The notes under the pieces: generated by a model
Told to the model about the DNA's origin: nothing
Databases searched by the model: none
What the model saw: the letters and a program-made list of their open reading frames with translations, nothing else
In this document: positions 32,938 to 42,236 of the stretch, piece by piece
Layout of the letters: each line of letters begins with the position of its first letter
How positions within the stretch are numbered: position 1 is the stretch's first letter
Position numbers and translations under genes: made by a program
Assembly (NCBI GenBank): GCA_027021615.1
Contig: JALUTY010000033.1
Coordinates: 1 to 51,505, forward strand
Source of the DNA: a bacterium
GTDB lineage: Bacteria; Desulfobacterota; Deferrisomatia; Deferrisomatales; Deferrisomataceae
Length of the DNA: 51,505 bases
Direction: 5' to 3'

Positions 32938-35931
32938 ATGTATCCCGACGCCGCCAAACCGGTCTACCGTCGCCTTCGCCAGACCCTGAAGGGGTACCAG
33001 GAGCAGGCCCGCCGAAACCTGGAGTGGCTACGCGACCACATGCACCCCTACTTCTTCATCACCATGAAGGAGGAGACCGAGGCGCTGGTCCAGCTGGCGT
33101 CGGGGCTCCACGCCCTCACCCACAGCCGTCGGATGATCCTGACCGATCAGGAGAAGAAGCTGATCCTGGCGTGCCTGAACCTGCCCGGCACGGTGTACGC
33201 CTCGTTCCGGGAGCTGGCTGAGAGGGAGATCTCGTACGCCGAGATCACCCACTCCTACGAGCCCATCCCCGAGCTGTGCTGCGAGCTGGAGATTCAGCGG
33301 TTCGAGTTCTCCCCCAAGGACCATGCCGAGATCGCCCAGGCCGCCCCCCCCGAGGTGCCGGTCGCCGTGCGCCGGGGCGTGGCCCGGGCCATGCGCCGGA
33401 TGTACCCAGAGTTTGATTTCGCGGAACTCGATCGGGTGCTGGGGCTCCTGTGGCTCAACAACGAGCACTACGTGCGGATCTCGCCGCCGGAGCGGGTGGC
33501 GCGGGTCCTGTGGCTGTACCAGACGGCCCGACGCCACGACGGTCTGTACCTGGACGTGGAGAACACCGAGGATGTGGTGCACCACCGGGAGTCACGGGTG
33601 CTGTTCGCCGTGGGCAACCCCCCCCAACCCGGGTTCCTGGCCCAGACCATGGAGGTGTTCAACCGCCTGGATCTGGGCGTGCGCCGGGCCTACTGCCTGA
33701 CCATCAGCACCGGGGTCCACCCTTACTTCCTGGGCACCTTCTACGTGATCACCCGCAGCGGGGAGCTGCTGCAGAAGGACTCGCCCCTGTTCCGGACCCT
33801 CCAGAGCGAGCTGTACAACACCCAGATCCTGTCGCCGGCGGGTCCCCTGTACACCGAACACGTGGCCCAGGGCACCATGACCGGTGAGGACGCCACCCTT
33901 ACCAACGCGTTCATCGCCTTCTGCCACACCAACCTGGCCCACAACCAGCCCGACCGGTTCGACCTGGGCGAGGTGAAGCGGGCGTTCTACGCGAACCCGA
34001 ACGTGGCCCTGGCCCTGATCCGGCTGTTCCGGGCCCGATTCGATCCGGACAGAACCGACCGCGAACAGGCCTACGCAGCCGCGAGGGAGGAGGTGGAGAC
34101 CCTGGTAGCCAACTACAACACCGGCCACCGCCACCTGGACGAGGTACGCCGCACGGTCTTCCGCACCGCGCTGCTCCTGATCGAGCACACCCTGAAGACC
34201 AACTTCTTCGTGCCCGAGAAGCACGCCCTGGCCTTCCGGCTCGACCCGGCGTATCTGAGGCAGCTGGGCGACGAGTTCACGTCCGACCTGCCCAAGGGCG
34301 AGCCGTTCCGGATCACGTTCTTTTTCGGCCGCCACGGCGCGGGCTACCACGTGGGGTTCTCCGACATCGCCCGGGGCGGATGGCGCACCATCGTCTGCCG
34401 CAGCAGCGACGACTTCGTCACGAACGCCAACACCCTGCTGCGTGAGGTGTACGTGCTGGCCCACACCCAGCACCTCAAGAACAAGGACATCTACGAGGGC
34501 GGGTCCAAGATGACCGTGGTGATGGACGCCTCGGACCTGGCCGATCCGACCCTGGTGACCCAGCGGCTCTACAAGCTCCAGTACGGGTTCCTCAACGCGT
34601 TCCTCGATCTGTTCGTGACCCGGGACGGCCGGGCCGCCCACCCCCGGGTGGTGGACTACTACGGCGAGGACGAGCCGATCGAGCTGGGGCCCGACGAGAA
34701 CATGCACGACGGCATGATCGAGCTGATCGCCCGCCAAGCCGTAAAGCGCGGCTACGTGCTGGGCAAGGGGATCATCTCGTCCAAACGGGTGGGCATCAAC
34801 CACAAGGAGTACGGGGTGACCTCCCTGGGTGTGATCCGGTTCGCCGAGATCACCATGGAGGAGCTCGGGATCGACATGGCCCGGGACCCCTTTACCGTGA
34901 AGATCACCGGCGGCACCAACGGCGACGTGGCCGGCAACGCCATGCGGCTGCTGCTGGAGCGGTGCCCCAACGTGGCGATCCGGCTGATCGTGGCCGGCTC
35001 CGGGGTGCTGTACGACCCTGAGGGCATCGACCGGGAGGAGCTGGGCCGGCTGATCCTGAAGGACAACATCGACGCGTTCCGGCCCGAGCGGCTCCACCCC
35101 GGGGGGTACCTGCTGCTGCGGCGCCAGCGCAAGCGCGAGGGGCTCCGGGAGCTGTACCGCAGGTGGGTGCGGACGGCCGACGGGGTGGAGGAGCAGTGGG
35201 TGACCACCGACGAGTTTCACCGGGAGTTCGACGGTGCCATCTTCCACGTGCCCGCCGACCTGTTCATCCCGGCGGGCGGCCGGCCCGAGACGATCGACGA
35301 CCAGACCTGGGAGAGCCTGCTGGGGCCGGACGGCGCCCCCACCTGCCGGGCCATCGTGGAGGGCGCCAACTCTTACCTCACCCCTAGGGCGCGGGAAGAG
35401 CTTCAGCGCCGGGGGGTGGTGGTGATCCGGGACGCCTCGGCGAACAAGTGCGGCGTGATCAGCTCGTCGTACGAGATCCTGGCGAACCTCCTCATGAGCG
35501 ACGAGGAGTTCCTCACCCTCAAAGCCACCTACGTGGGCCAGGTGCTGGAGATCCTGGAGCGCCGGGCCGCGGACGAGGCCCGCCTGCTCCTGCGGCGGTG
35601 GAAGGAGGCCGGCCGGGCTCGGCTATTCACCGAGATCTCGGCCGAGGTCAGCAGGGAGATCAACGCCCGGTACGCCGAGCTGTTCGACCTGTTCCGCAGG
35701 CGCCCGGAGCTCCTGACCCAGCCGGTGTACCGACGGGTGGTGCTGGCCCACATGCCCCCGCTCGTGGCCGAGACCCCCAAGTTCCGGCGGAGACTCGGTA
35801 GCCTCCCGGCCAAGATCCTCGCGGCCATCACGGCGGTGGAGATCGCCACCCGCACGGTGTACCACCGGGACTGGCAGGAGGATCTGGAGGACACGGTACG
35901 GCGGTACGTGAAGCGGGAGTTCGGGGCATAG
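32938..35931 (+). CDS. gdh: NAD-specific glutamate dehydrogenase, large (about 115 kDa) class
   Basis: 997 aa; TGGAGG sits 5 bases before ATG. This size and the long N-terminal regulatory half place it with the roughly 1000-residue NAD-GDHs, not the 420-aa hexameric ones. The catalytic half shows RGGWRTIVCRSSDDF, EGGSKMTVVMD with the active Lys region, KRGYVLGKGIISSKRVGINHKEYGVTSLGV, the nucleotide-binding KITGGTNGDVAGNAMRLL and CRAIVEGANSYLTP. It deaminates glutamate to 2-oxoglutarate, which would regenerate the amino acceptor for the aminotransferase. Confidence 0.92.
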   Translation: MYPDAAKPVYRRLRQTLKGYQEQARRNLEWLRDHMHPYFFITMKEETEALVQLASGLHALTHSRRMILTDQEKKLILACLNLPGTVYASFRELAEREISYAEITHSYEPIPELCCELEIQRFEFSPKDHAEIAQAAPPEVPVAVRRGVARAMRRMYPEFDFAELDRVLGLLWLNNEHYVRISPPERVARVLWLYQTARRHDGLYLDVENTEDVVHHRESRVLFAVGNPPQPGFLAQTMEVFNRLDLGVRRAYCLTISTGVHPYFLGTFYVITRSGELLQKDSPLFRTLQSELYNTQILSPAGPLYTEHVAQGTMTGEDATLTNAFIAFCHTNLAHNQPDRFDLGEVKRAFYANPNVALALIRLFRARFDPDRTDREQAYAAAREEVETLVANYNTGHRHLDEVRRTVFRTALLLIEHTLKTNFFVPEKHALAFRLDPAYLRQLGDEFTSDLPKGEPFRITFFFGRHGAGYHVGFSDIARGGWRTIVCRSSDDFVTNANTLLREVYVLAHTQHLKNKDIYEGGSKMTVVMDASDLADPTLVTQRLYKLQYGFLNAFLDLFVTRDGRAAHPRVVDYYGEDEPIELGPDENMHDGMIELIARQAVKRGYVLGKGIISSKRVGINHKEYGVTSLGVIRFAEITMEELGIDMARDPFTVKITGGTNGDVAGNAMRLLLERCPNVAIRLIVAGSGVLYDPEGIDREELGRLILKDNIDAFRPERLHPGGYLLLRRQRKREGLRELYRRWVRTADGVEEQWVTTDEFHREFDGAIFHVPADLFIPAGGRPETIDDQTWESLLGPDGAPTCRAIVEGANSYLTPRAREELQRRGVVVIRDASANKCGVISSSYEILANLLMSDEEFLTLKATYVGQVLEILERRAADEARLLLRRWKEAGRARLFTEISAEVSREINARYAELFDLFRRRPELLTQPVYRRVVLAHMPPLVAETPKFRRRLGSLPAKILAAITAVEIATRTVYHRDWQEDLEDTVRRYVKREFGA

Positions 35932-35942
35932 GCCCTGCCATG

Positions 35943-35973
35943 TTCCGGGACGGGGGAGAAACCCGTCCCGGAA
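35943..35973 (+). terminator. Strong hairpin after glutamate dehydrogenase
   Basis: TTCCGGGACGGG (35943-35954) and CCCGTCCCGGAA (35962-35973) form a perfect 12-bp stem with a 7-base loop, starting 11 bases past the stop. No T-run follows on this strand, so termination would need Rho or the hairpin may just protect the mRNA end. Confidence 0.5.
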
Positions 35974-36201
35974 CCGCTCCGTGGACAAAAAAATCCCCGA
36001 CCCCAGGAGGAAAGGGCCGGGGCAAACGGGGGAACGTTCCGATTCGAATCTAGAACCATTCCATGACCATGTCAATCCCCTTTTCGGAAAAAACGCGAAA
36101 CATCCATACTTTCTTGCAAAGGCAGTGACGCCTTTTGCGGTTCTGGCGAGGGGGGCCACACCGGGCTCCCCCTGGCCGGGCCAGTGCCTTTCGGAGGGTC
36201 G
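35974..36201. other. Spacer before the Gate-domain pair
   Basis: AT-richer than its surroundings (around 36050-36140), with no gene, repeat-family member or clear promoter that I can identify. Confidence 0.3.
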
Positions 36202-36648
36202 ATGGAGGCAACCCCCGACGCGCCTCGGTCCCTCGGGGAATCGGTCCGCGAGGGGCTGGCCAAGAGCCTGGTTTCCCTGGGCATCCTGGCCCGGATTCTC
36301 GTCCCCTCGTACCTGATCGTCGATCTGCTGCGCCAGACGCCGGTGATCCCCTGGATCGCCGACGCCCTCGCACCCGCCATGGGGGTGTTCGGCCTGCCTG
36401 GGGAGGCCGCGGTTGCGCTGGTGGCCGGGCTCACGGTGAACCTGTATGCGGCCCTCGGGGCGATGGCGCCCCTGGGGCTCGCGCCCCGGCAGGTGACGAT
36501 CCTGGGGCTGGTCCTGGGCATCGCCCACGCCCTCGTGGTAGAGACGGCGGTCATCCGGCAGGTCTGCCGCCGCTGGCTCGCCCTGGCTGCGGCCCGGCTG
36601 GTCCTCGGCCTCTCGGCCGGCGCCCTCCTCCACCTGGTTCTCCCATGA
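36202..36648 (+). CDS. Gate-domain (nucleoside recognition/SpmA-SpmB-like) membrane protein, first half
   Basis: 148 aa; CGGAGGG precedes ATG 36202. Four hydrophobic segments; LVPSYLIVDLLRQTPVIPWIADALAPAMGVFGLPGEAAVALVAGLTVNLYAALGAM is the typical Gate/nucleoside-recognition region. Overlaps the next gene by four bases (ATGA). Pairs of this kind are thought to form a transporter; the substrate is unknown. Confidence 0.75.
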   Translation: MEATPDAPRSLGESVREGLAKSLVSLGILARILVPSYLIVDLLRQTPVIPWIADALAPAMGVFGLPGEAAVALVAGLTVNLYAALGAMAPLGLAPRQVTILGLVLGIAHALVVETAVIRQVCRRWLALAAARLVLGLSAGALLHLVLP

Positions 36649-37085
36649 TCCTCCTCGACTCCCTGGGACGGGCCTTGATCACCCTGGGCCAAGTGGCCGC
36701 GGTCATCGTCCCCCTGACCGTGGGGTTCCAGGTGCTAAAGGATCGGTCCGGGGTCCGGAGCAGGCTCGGGCCCTACGCCGGCTCTCTGCGGCGGCTCGGG
36801 CTCGGCGAAGGGGCCGGGGTGGGCCTCGCCGCCGGCGTGGTCCTGGGCATCGTCTACGGCGCGGGCATCTTGATCCAAGAGAGTCGGTCGGGCCGGATGA
36901 CCGAGCGGGAGACGTTCCTGCTGGCCTTGTTTCTGTGCACCTGCCACGCCGTGGTGGAGGACACCCTCCTGTTCGTGGCCGTGGGCGGCCACGGCGGCTG
37001 GATCCTGGGTCCCCGGATCCTGCTGGCCCTGCTGGGCACGGCCGTGCTGGCTCGGATCCTCCCCAGGGGGCCTTCGGCCCGCTAG
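36645..37085 (+). CDS. Gate-domain membrane protein, second half
   Basis: 146 aa. Helices at about residues 12-30, 60-78 and 95-135. GVVLGIVYGAGILIQESRSGRMTERETFLLALFLCTCHAVVEDTLLFVAVG is characteristic of the partner half of nucleoside-recognition pairs. It likely forms one unit with the preceding gene. Confidence 0.75.
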   Translation: MILLDSLGRALITLGQVAAVIVPLTVGFQVLKDRSGVRSRLGPYAGSLRRLGLGEGAGVGLAAGVVLGIVYGAGILIQESRSGRMTERETFLLALFLCTCHAVVEDTLLFVAVGGHGGWILGPRILLALLGTAVLARILPRGPSAR

Positions 37086-37104
37086 CCCGACGGATCAACA
37101 GGCT

Positions 37105-37293
37105 CTATCGTTCCCTGCTCGGAGGGGCAAGGAACCTGCCGGAGAGCGGGGTGCAGCCGTGTCCGTGGACAGGCTTCAGAATCCAGTCGTCAGGGGCCTG
37201 GCTATGATGCGGGTTCCTCCTGTCCTCTGTTCGCTGATTCCTGACTCCTGAACCGTAGGTCCCCTGCCCCGCCCTCCGAGGTGACGCGCCTAT
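37105..37293. repeat. Foldback repeat element, copy E, between Gate genes and TRAP
   Basis: TTCCCTGCTCGGAGGGGCAAGG (first 20 bases from 37110) recurs at 42386 and 51157 with few changes. Its right-hand counterpart CCCCTGCCCCGCCCTCCGAG (37261-37280) is the inverted arm. A TCAG-type inner part ends ATTCCTGACTCCTGA. ACGCGCCTATTTTGTCGCC just after is repeated at about 51181. The spacer 37086-37510 holds no gene. Confidence 0.65.
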
Positions 37294-37440
37294 TTTGTCG
37301 CCGAAAGCGAGAACGTTAGAAGGCTCTCGACCCGTTTCGTTTTCTCGAACCCTTTCCCACGGGACCGCATCCAACCCGTGACTGATTTTAGGGGCCCGCT
37401 CGCCTGGAATTCCGAACCCGAACCGTGATAGGGTTTCGCC

Positions 37441-37457
37441 GCGCTTTGCCAAAGCGC
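37441..37457 (+). promoter_or_regulatory. Small perfect hairpin upstream of TRAP gene
   Basis: GCGCTTT-GCC-AAAGCGC, a 7-bp stem ending 53 bases before the TRAP start. It could be an operator; no second copy is seen. Confidence 0.35.
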
Positions 37458-37510
37458 CTCAAATTTTACCCAGATCAAACATCGTCCACCAGGATCGGAA
37501 AGGAGGTCCG

Positions 37511-39484
37511 ATGGGTCTGCTGGACAGCCTCGCCCAGAGAATCGACCGGCTGAACGACGGGGTGGGGAGGGCGGTTTCGTGGCTCACGACGGGGATGGTG
37601 CTCCTCACGGCCTACGATACCATCATGCGCTACGGGTTCCAGCACGGGAACATCGCGCTGCAGGAACTGGAGTGGCACCTTTTCGGGGTGGTGTTCCTGA
37701 TCGGGGCCGCCTACACGCTCAAAGAAGACGCCCATGTCCGGGTGGACATCATCTACGCGCGCTTGGACGAACGGAAACGGGCCTGGATCAACTTGATCGG
37801 CTCGCTGATCGCCCTGATCCCCTTCACGATTTTGGTGATCTGGTGCACGAAGATGTTCGTCATGAACTCCTGGGCGGTTCGGGAGACCTCGCCCGATCCC
37901 GGCGGCCTTCCGGCCCGGTACGCGCTGAAGGCGATGATCCCCCTGGGGTTCGTGCTCCTGCTGCTGCAGGGGGTGTCCGAGGCAGCCAAGAGCTACCGGT
38001 ACCTCCGGGAGCATCCCGCCCCCGACAAGGCCGCGGGCCGCAAATGGGTGTGGTTCTGGATCGCGGCCGCGGTGGCCTTCCTGGTGTTCGGAGCGGTCAT
38101 CAAGGTGAGCCTGGAGGGGTGGGTGACCCTTCCCGAGGGCATGGAGACGTGGCTCGAGCCGGTCCACGAGATCCTGCCGGCCATCATGTTCGGCGTCCTG
38201 TTCGCCGTGCTCCTGTTCGGGTTCCCGGTGGCGTTCACCCTGGGCGGCACCGCGCTCGTGTTCGGGTACATGGCCTTCGGGTTCGACTTCTTCAACCTCT
38301 TGCCCCTACGGATCTGGGGCATCGTGACCAACTTCACCCTTCTGGCCGTGCCCCTGTTCGTGTACATGGGGGTCATGCTCGAGCGCTCGGGCCTGGCCGA
38401 GGAACTGCTGGAGACCATGGCCCTTCTGTTCGGCCGGATGCGGGGCGGGCTGGCCATCTCGGTGGTGGTGGTAGGCGCGCTCCTGGCGGCCTCCACCGGG
38501 ATCGTGGGCGCCACCGTGGTCACCATGGGGCTTCTGTCGCTCCCCACCATGCTCCGCCGGGGGTACCAGAAGGAGCTGGCCACCGGCGTGATCGCGGCAT
38601 CCGGCACCCTCGGCCAGATCATTCCCCCGTCGATCGTGCTCGTGCTCCTGGGCGACATCATGAACGTGCCGATCGGCGACCTGTTCATCGGATCGGTGGT
38701 CCCCGGGTTCATCCTGGTCGGCCTGTACATCATCTGGATCCTCATCGTGGGGTGGATGCGCCCCGAGTGGGCCCCGCCGATCCCGGCCGAGGAGCGGGCC
38801 CAGACCCAGGGATGGGACCTGGTTCGGCGGGTGGTCGTGGCCCTGATCCCGCCGGCGTTCCTGATGTTGGCCGTTCTGGGTTCGATCTTCGCCGGCATCG
38901 CCTCCCCCACCGAGGCGGCCGCCCTCGGCGCGGTGGGCGCCTCGATCCTCACGGCGGCCAAGGGCCGGCTGAACCCGAAGATCGTGCGGGAGGTGATGCA
39001 GGCCACCACCAAGCTCACCTGCATGGTGTTCATCATCCTGGTGGGGGCCGGCTCCTTCGGGCTGGTGTTCCGGGGGATGGGGGGCGACGACGTGGTGCGC
39101 ACGTTCATCGAGTGGCTGCCGTTCGGCAAGTGGGGCATCCTGGTCGTGACCATGTCGATCATCTTCGTCGCCGGGTTCTTCCTGGACTTCATCGAGATCA
39201 CCTTCATCCACGTGCCCGTGCTCGCCCCGATCATGATCAGCATGGGCGTGGACCCGCTGTGGCTGGCGGTGCTGATCGCGGTGAACCTCCAGACCTCGTT
39301 CCTCACCCCCCCGTTCGGGTTCGCGCTGTTCTACTTGAAGGGGGTGGCGCCCAAGGAAGTCACCACGGGGCACATCTACAAAGGCATCATCCCGTTCGTG
39401 GTGATCCAGGTGATCGGCCTGATCGTCGTGGCATTCTGGCCCGAGGCCGTGACCTGGCTGCCCTCGCTGATGCTCAAGCAGTAG
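37511..39484 (+). CDS. dctQM: TRAP transporter, fused small and large membrane subunits (DctQM)
   Basis: 657 aa; AAAGGAGG is 4-5 bases before ATG. Residues about 20-190 are the DctQ part (YDTIMRYGFQHGNIALQELEWHLFG, EDAHVRVDIIYARL). Residues about 225-655 are DctM: LLFGFPVAFTLGGTALVFGYMAFG, LFVYMGVMLERSGLAEELLETM, IIPPSIVLVLLGDIMNVPIGDLFIGSVVPG, ASPTEAAALGAVGA and LTPPFGFALFYLKGVAP. Fusion of Q and M is known (SiaQM type). No DctP binding protein is adjacent, so the substrate cannot be guessed from context. Confidence 0.93.
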   Translation: MGLLDSLAQRIDRLNDGVGRAVSWLTTGMVLLTAYDTIMRYGFQHGNIALQELEWHLFGVVFLIGAAYTLKEDAHVRVDIIYARLDERKRAWINLIGSLIALIPFTILVIWCTKMFVMNSWAVRETSPDPGGLPARYALKAMIPLGFVLLLLQGVSEAAKSYRYLREHPAPDKAAGRKWVWFWIAAAVAFLVFGAVIKVSLEGWVTLPEGMETWLEPVHEILPAIMFGVLFAVLLFGFPVAFTLGGTALVFGYMAFGFDFFNLLPLRIWGIVTNFTLLAVPLFVYMGVMLERSGLAEELLETMALLFGRMRGGLAISVVVVGALLAASTGIVGATVVTMGLLSLPTMLRRGYQKELATGVIAASGTLGQIIPPSIVLVLLGDIMNVPIGDLFIGSVVPGFILVGLYIIWILIVGWMRPEWAPPIPAEERAQTQGWDLVRRVVVALIPPAFLMLAVLGSIFAGIASPTEAAALGAVGASILTAAKGRLNPKIVREVMQATTKLTCMVFIILVGAGSFGLVFRGMGGDDVVRTFIEWLPFGKWGILVVTMSIIFVAGFFLDFIEITFIHVPVLAPIMISMGVDPLWLAVLIAVNLQTSFLTPPFGFALFYLKGVAPKEVTTGHIYKGIIPFVVIQVIGLIVVAFWPEAVTWLPSLMLKQ

Positions 39485-39486
39485 GA

Positions 39487-39529
39487 GCGCACGGGCCCCC
39501 TGCGGATCATCCGCAGGGGGCCCGTGCGC
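39487..39529. terminator. Long perfect hairpin between convergent TRAP and recJ genes
   Basis: A 20-bp perfect stem (GCGCACGGGCCCCCTGCGGA and its complement) with a TCA loop begins just after the TRAP stop. There is no T-run on either side, but the position between convergent genes points to bidirectional transcription stopping. Confidence 0.65.
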
Positions 39530-39530
39530 G

Positions 39531-39554
39531 CTGGAAGGCTGGAAGGCTGAAAGG
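39531..39554. repeat. Octamer array
   Basis: Three eight-base units CTGGAAGG, CTGGAAGG, CTGAAAGG directly after the hairpin and 11 bases before the recJ stop. Same family as the octamers at 12588, 42275 and 46212. Confidence 0.7.
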
Positions 39555-39565
39555 CGGTGGAGCCC

Positions 39566-41290
39566 TCACCCCGCGGCGTGGGCGTCTTTCACCGTGAGGC
39601 GGACGGTCGTGCGGCCGTTCCAGGTGTGGAGCCCCGCGGTGACCACCAGGTCCACCCGAGTCCCCGGCCGCAAAAAACTCCAAGATTCCGGCACGCGCCA
39701 CACGACCGCCTCCCGGCGCGCTTCCCCTTGGGCAACGACCAGGGCCCTGTGGTCTCCCGAGGCTCCGAGGGGCCGCTCCGAGACCACCTCCACTCCCCGC
39801 AGGACAAACACGGGGCGGGGGTTCCCCACGCCGAAGGGCTCGAGGCACCCGAGCTCCGCCACGGTCTGGTCGTTCAGCTCCGAGAGGGCCACCTCGGCGT
39901 CCGCCTCGAGCACCGGCACCAGATCCTCCTCGCCGACCCGGCTCCGCACGGCCTCCTCAAACCGCTCCCGAAACGCCCCCAGCGCGCCGGGCTCCAGCTC
40001 CAGCCCGGCGGCGGCCGCGTGCCCCCCGTAACGCACGAGCAGGTCCCGGCAGTCTTCCAGAGCCTCCACCAGGTGGAGCCCGGGGATCGACCGGGCCGAA
40101 CCCTTCAGGGTCGCCCCCTGGGGCACCAGGACCACGGCGGGCCGATGGAACGCCTCCACCAGCCGGGAGGCCACCAGCCCGACGACCCCCGGGTGCCAGT
40201 CGTCCCCCTCGAGCACGAAGCCGTAACGCCCGGGCCACCAGCCCTCCTTCTCCACCCGCTGCCGCGCCGCGGCCACGGCCGAGCGCTCCTCGGCCTGGCG
40301 TTGGCGGTTGAGGCCCTCGAGGACCCGGGCGTGCTCCACGGCCTCCGCCGAGGATGCCGCGCGCAGAAGGTCCAGGGCTGCCCGGGGCCCCTCCATGCGG
40401 CCGGCCGCGTTGAGGCGCGGCCCGATATGAAACCCCAGATTTCCGGCCGTGAGGGGGGGGCGAAGCCCGGCCACCGAGGCCACGGCCCGGAGTCCGGGCC
40501 GGCGCGGCGGGTTACACAGCCCGAGCCCCGCCGCCACGAACACCCGATTCACTCCGCGCAGGGGCACCATGTCGGCCACGGTTCCCACCGCGACGAGGTC
40601 CAGCCACATCCGAAGGTCCGGCTCGGACCGAGAGGCGAAGTGGCCCTGCGCCCGGAGCACCGAGCGTACAGCCGCGGCCAGGTTCCAGGCCACCCCGACC
40701 CCGGCCGGGGCCGGCTCCGGATACTCCCCTCCGGTAAGCCGGGGATTCACCAAGGCCGTGGCCTGGGGCAGCTCCGGCCCGGGGGCGTGGTGGTCGGTGA
40801 TCACCAGGTCCACCCCCAGCTCCCGTGCCCGCCGGGCCGCCTCCACCGCCCGGACGCCGCAGTCCGCGGTCACCACCACCCGTGCTCCGGCAGCCGCCAT
40901 CTCCTCCAGGGGCTCCACCTTGAGCCCGTAGCCCTCCCGGTCCCTGCGGGGCAGGCGGCAGTGCACCTCGGCGCCGCACGCCTCCAGGAACTCCACCAGG
41001 AGCGCGGCCGAGGTGACCCCGTCCACGTCGTAGTCGGTGTAGAGCCATAGGGGCTCCCGAGTCTCCACCGCCCGGGCCAGCCGGTCGGCTGCCGCGGCCA
41101 TGCCCGGGATCCCGAACGGGTGCGGGAGGGAGGCAAGCCGGGGCTTCAAAAAGGCCTCGGCCTCCGGCCCCGGCATGACCCCCCGGGCCGCCAGCACCCG
41201 CGCCACCAACCCGGAAACACCAAGGGCCCGGGAGAGGTTCTCCCAGGCCCCGGGTTCGGACGCGCGGATCCGCCAGCGACGGTCCGTCAT
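39566..41290 (-). CDS. recJ: Single-stranded-DNA exonuclease RecJ
   Basis: 574 aa, a normal RecJ length. DHH phosphoesterase motifs: LYTDYDVDGVTSAALL (motif I), VVVTADCGV, LVITDHHAPG (the DHH motif) and LVAVGTVADMVPL; the DHHA1 part has FHIGPRLNAAGRM and LLVRYGGHAAAAGLELEP. It degrades ssDNA 5' to 3' in recombination and mismatch repair. The ATG overlaps the secF stop, so it is the last gene of the secretion block. Confidence 0.94.
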   Translation of the reverse strand: MTDRRWRIRASEPGAWENLSRALGVSGLVARVLAARGVMPGPEAEAFLKPRLASLPHPFGIPGMAAAADRLARAVETREPLWLYTDYDVDGVTSAALLVEFLEACGAEVHCRLPRRDREGYGLKVEPLEEMAAAGARVVVTADCGVRAVEAARRARELGVDLVITDHHAPGPELPQATALVNPRLTGGEYPEPAPAGVGVAWNLAAAVRSVLRAQGHFASRSEPDLRMWLDLVAVGTVADMVPLRGVNRVFVAAGLGLCNPPRRPGLRAVASVAGLRPPLTAGNLGFHIGPRLNAAGRMEGPRAALDLLRAASSAEAVEHARVLEGLNRQRQAEERSAVAAARQRVEKEGWWPGRYGFVLEGDDWHPGVVGLVASRLVEAFHRPAVVLVPQGATLKGSARSIPGLHLVEALEDCRDLLVRYGGHAAAAGLELEPGALGAFRERFEEAVRSRVGEEDLVPVLEADAEVALSELNDQTVAELGCLEPFGVGNPRPVFVLRGVEVVSERPLGASGDHRALVVAQGEARREAVVWRVPESWSFLRPGTRVDLVVTAGLHTWNGRTTVRLTVKDAHAAG

Positions 41291-42213
41291 CAGGCCCGCG
41301 ACTCCACCGCCCGGGCCCCTCCGATCCGCTTCTCCAGGGCCAGCACCACCGGGCTTGCGATGTAGATCGAGGAGTAGGTACCCACAATGATGCCGACCAA
41401 CAGGGCGAAGGCGAAGTCGTGGATCACGCCGCCACCGAACACGAACAGGGCCGCCACCACCAGCAGGGTGGTCAACGAGGTCAGAATCGTGCGGCTGAGG
41501 GTCTCGTTGACGCTCCGGTTCATGATGGCCTCCAGGTCCCCCTTCCCGCCGGCGCGCTTCACGTTCTCCCGGATCCGGTCGAACACTACGATCGTGTCGT
41601 TCAGCGAGTACCCCACAATGGTCAGGAGCGCGGCCACCGTGGTGAGGTCGAACTGTTTGTTGAACACCGAGAAGGCGCCGATCGTGATCAGCACGTCGTG
41701 GAACAGGGCGGCCACCGCACCGAGCCCGAACCGCAGCTCGAACCGCCACCAGATGTACAGGAGGATCGCCCCCAGGGAGAACAGCACCGCCAGCAACCCC
41801 TTTTCCCGGAGGTCCCGCCCCACCTTGGGCCCCACCATCTCGACCCGACGGATCTCCACGGCATCGTCCCCCAGCTTCCGTGCCAGGGTGTCGTGGATCC
41901 GCTTGGCCAGTCCCTCCAGCTCCCCGGAGCTTTTCTCGGTCTGGATGATGTACTCGTCCGCCTCCCCGAACGACTGCACCACCACCTGCCCTTTGATCAC
42001 GTCCTTCAGGGCCGATCGGATCTTGCCGACCTCGACCGGCTTATGGAACTTCACCTGAATCAAGGTGCCGCCGGCGAAATCGATGCCGTACCGAGGCCCG
42101 CCCCGGACCGCCAGGCTCGCCAGGCCGACCAGGATCAGCGCCGCGCTCACCGCGAAGAAGACCTTGCGCTTTCCCAGAAAGTCGAAGTTCGTTCCCGAAC
42201 GAATGATTTCCAT
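41290..42213 (-). CDS. secF: Protein translocase subunit SecF
   Basis: 307 aa. TM1 (VFFAVSAALILVGLASLAV), then GGPRYGIDFAGGTLIQVKF and a periplasmic loop. A cluster of five helices follows with DVLITIGAFSVF, VGYSLNDTIVVFDRIRENVKR and NRSVNETLSRTILTSLTTLLVV, all SecF signatures. It works with SecD and YajC at SecYEG using the proton gradient. A repeat-filled spacer of 339 bases separates it from secD. Confidence 0.94.
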   Translation of the reverse strand: MEIIRSGTNFDFLGKRKVFFAVSAALILVGLASLAVRGGPRYGIDFAGGTLIQVKFHKPVEVGKIRSALKDVIKGQVVVQSFGEADEYIIQTEKSSGELEGLAKRIHDTLARKLGDDAVEIRRVEMVGPKVGRDLREKGLLAVLFSLGAILLYIWWRFELRFGLGAVAALFHDVLITIGAFSVFNKQFDLTTVAALLTIVGYSLNDTIVVFDRIRENVKRAGGKGDLEAIMNRSVNETLSRTILTSLTTLLVVAALFVFGGGVIHDFAFALLVGIIVGTYSSIYIASPVVLALEKRIGGARAVESRA

Positions 42214-42236
42214 GGCTGACCTCTTCCCAGTATCTT

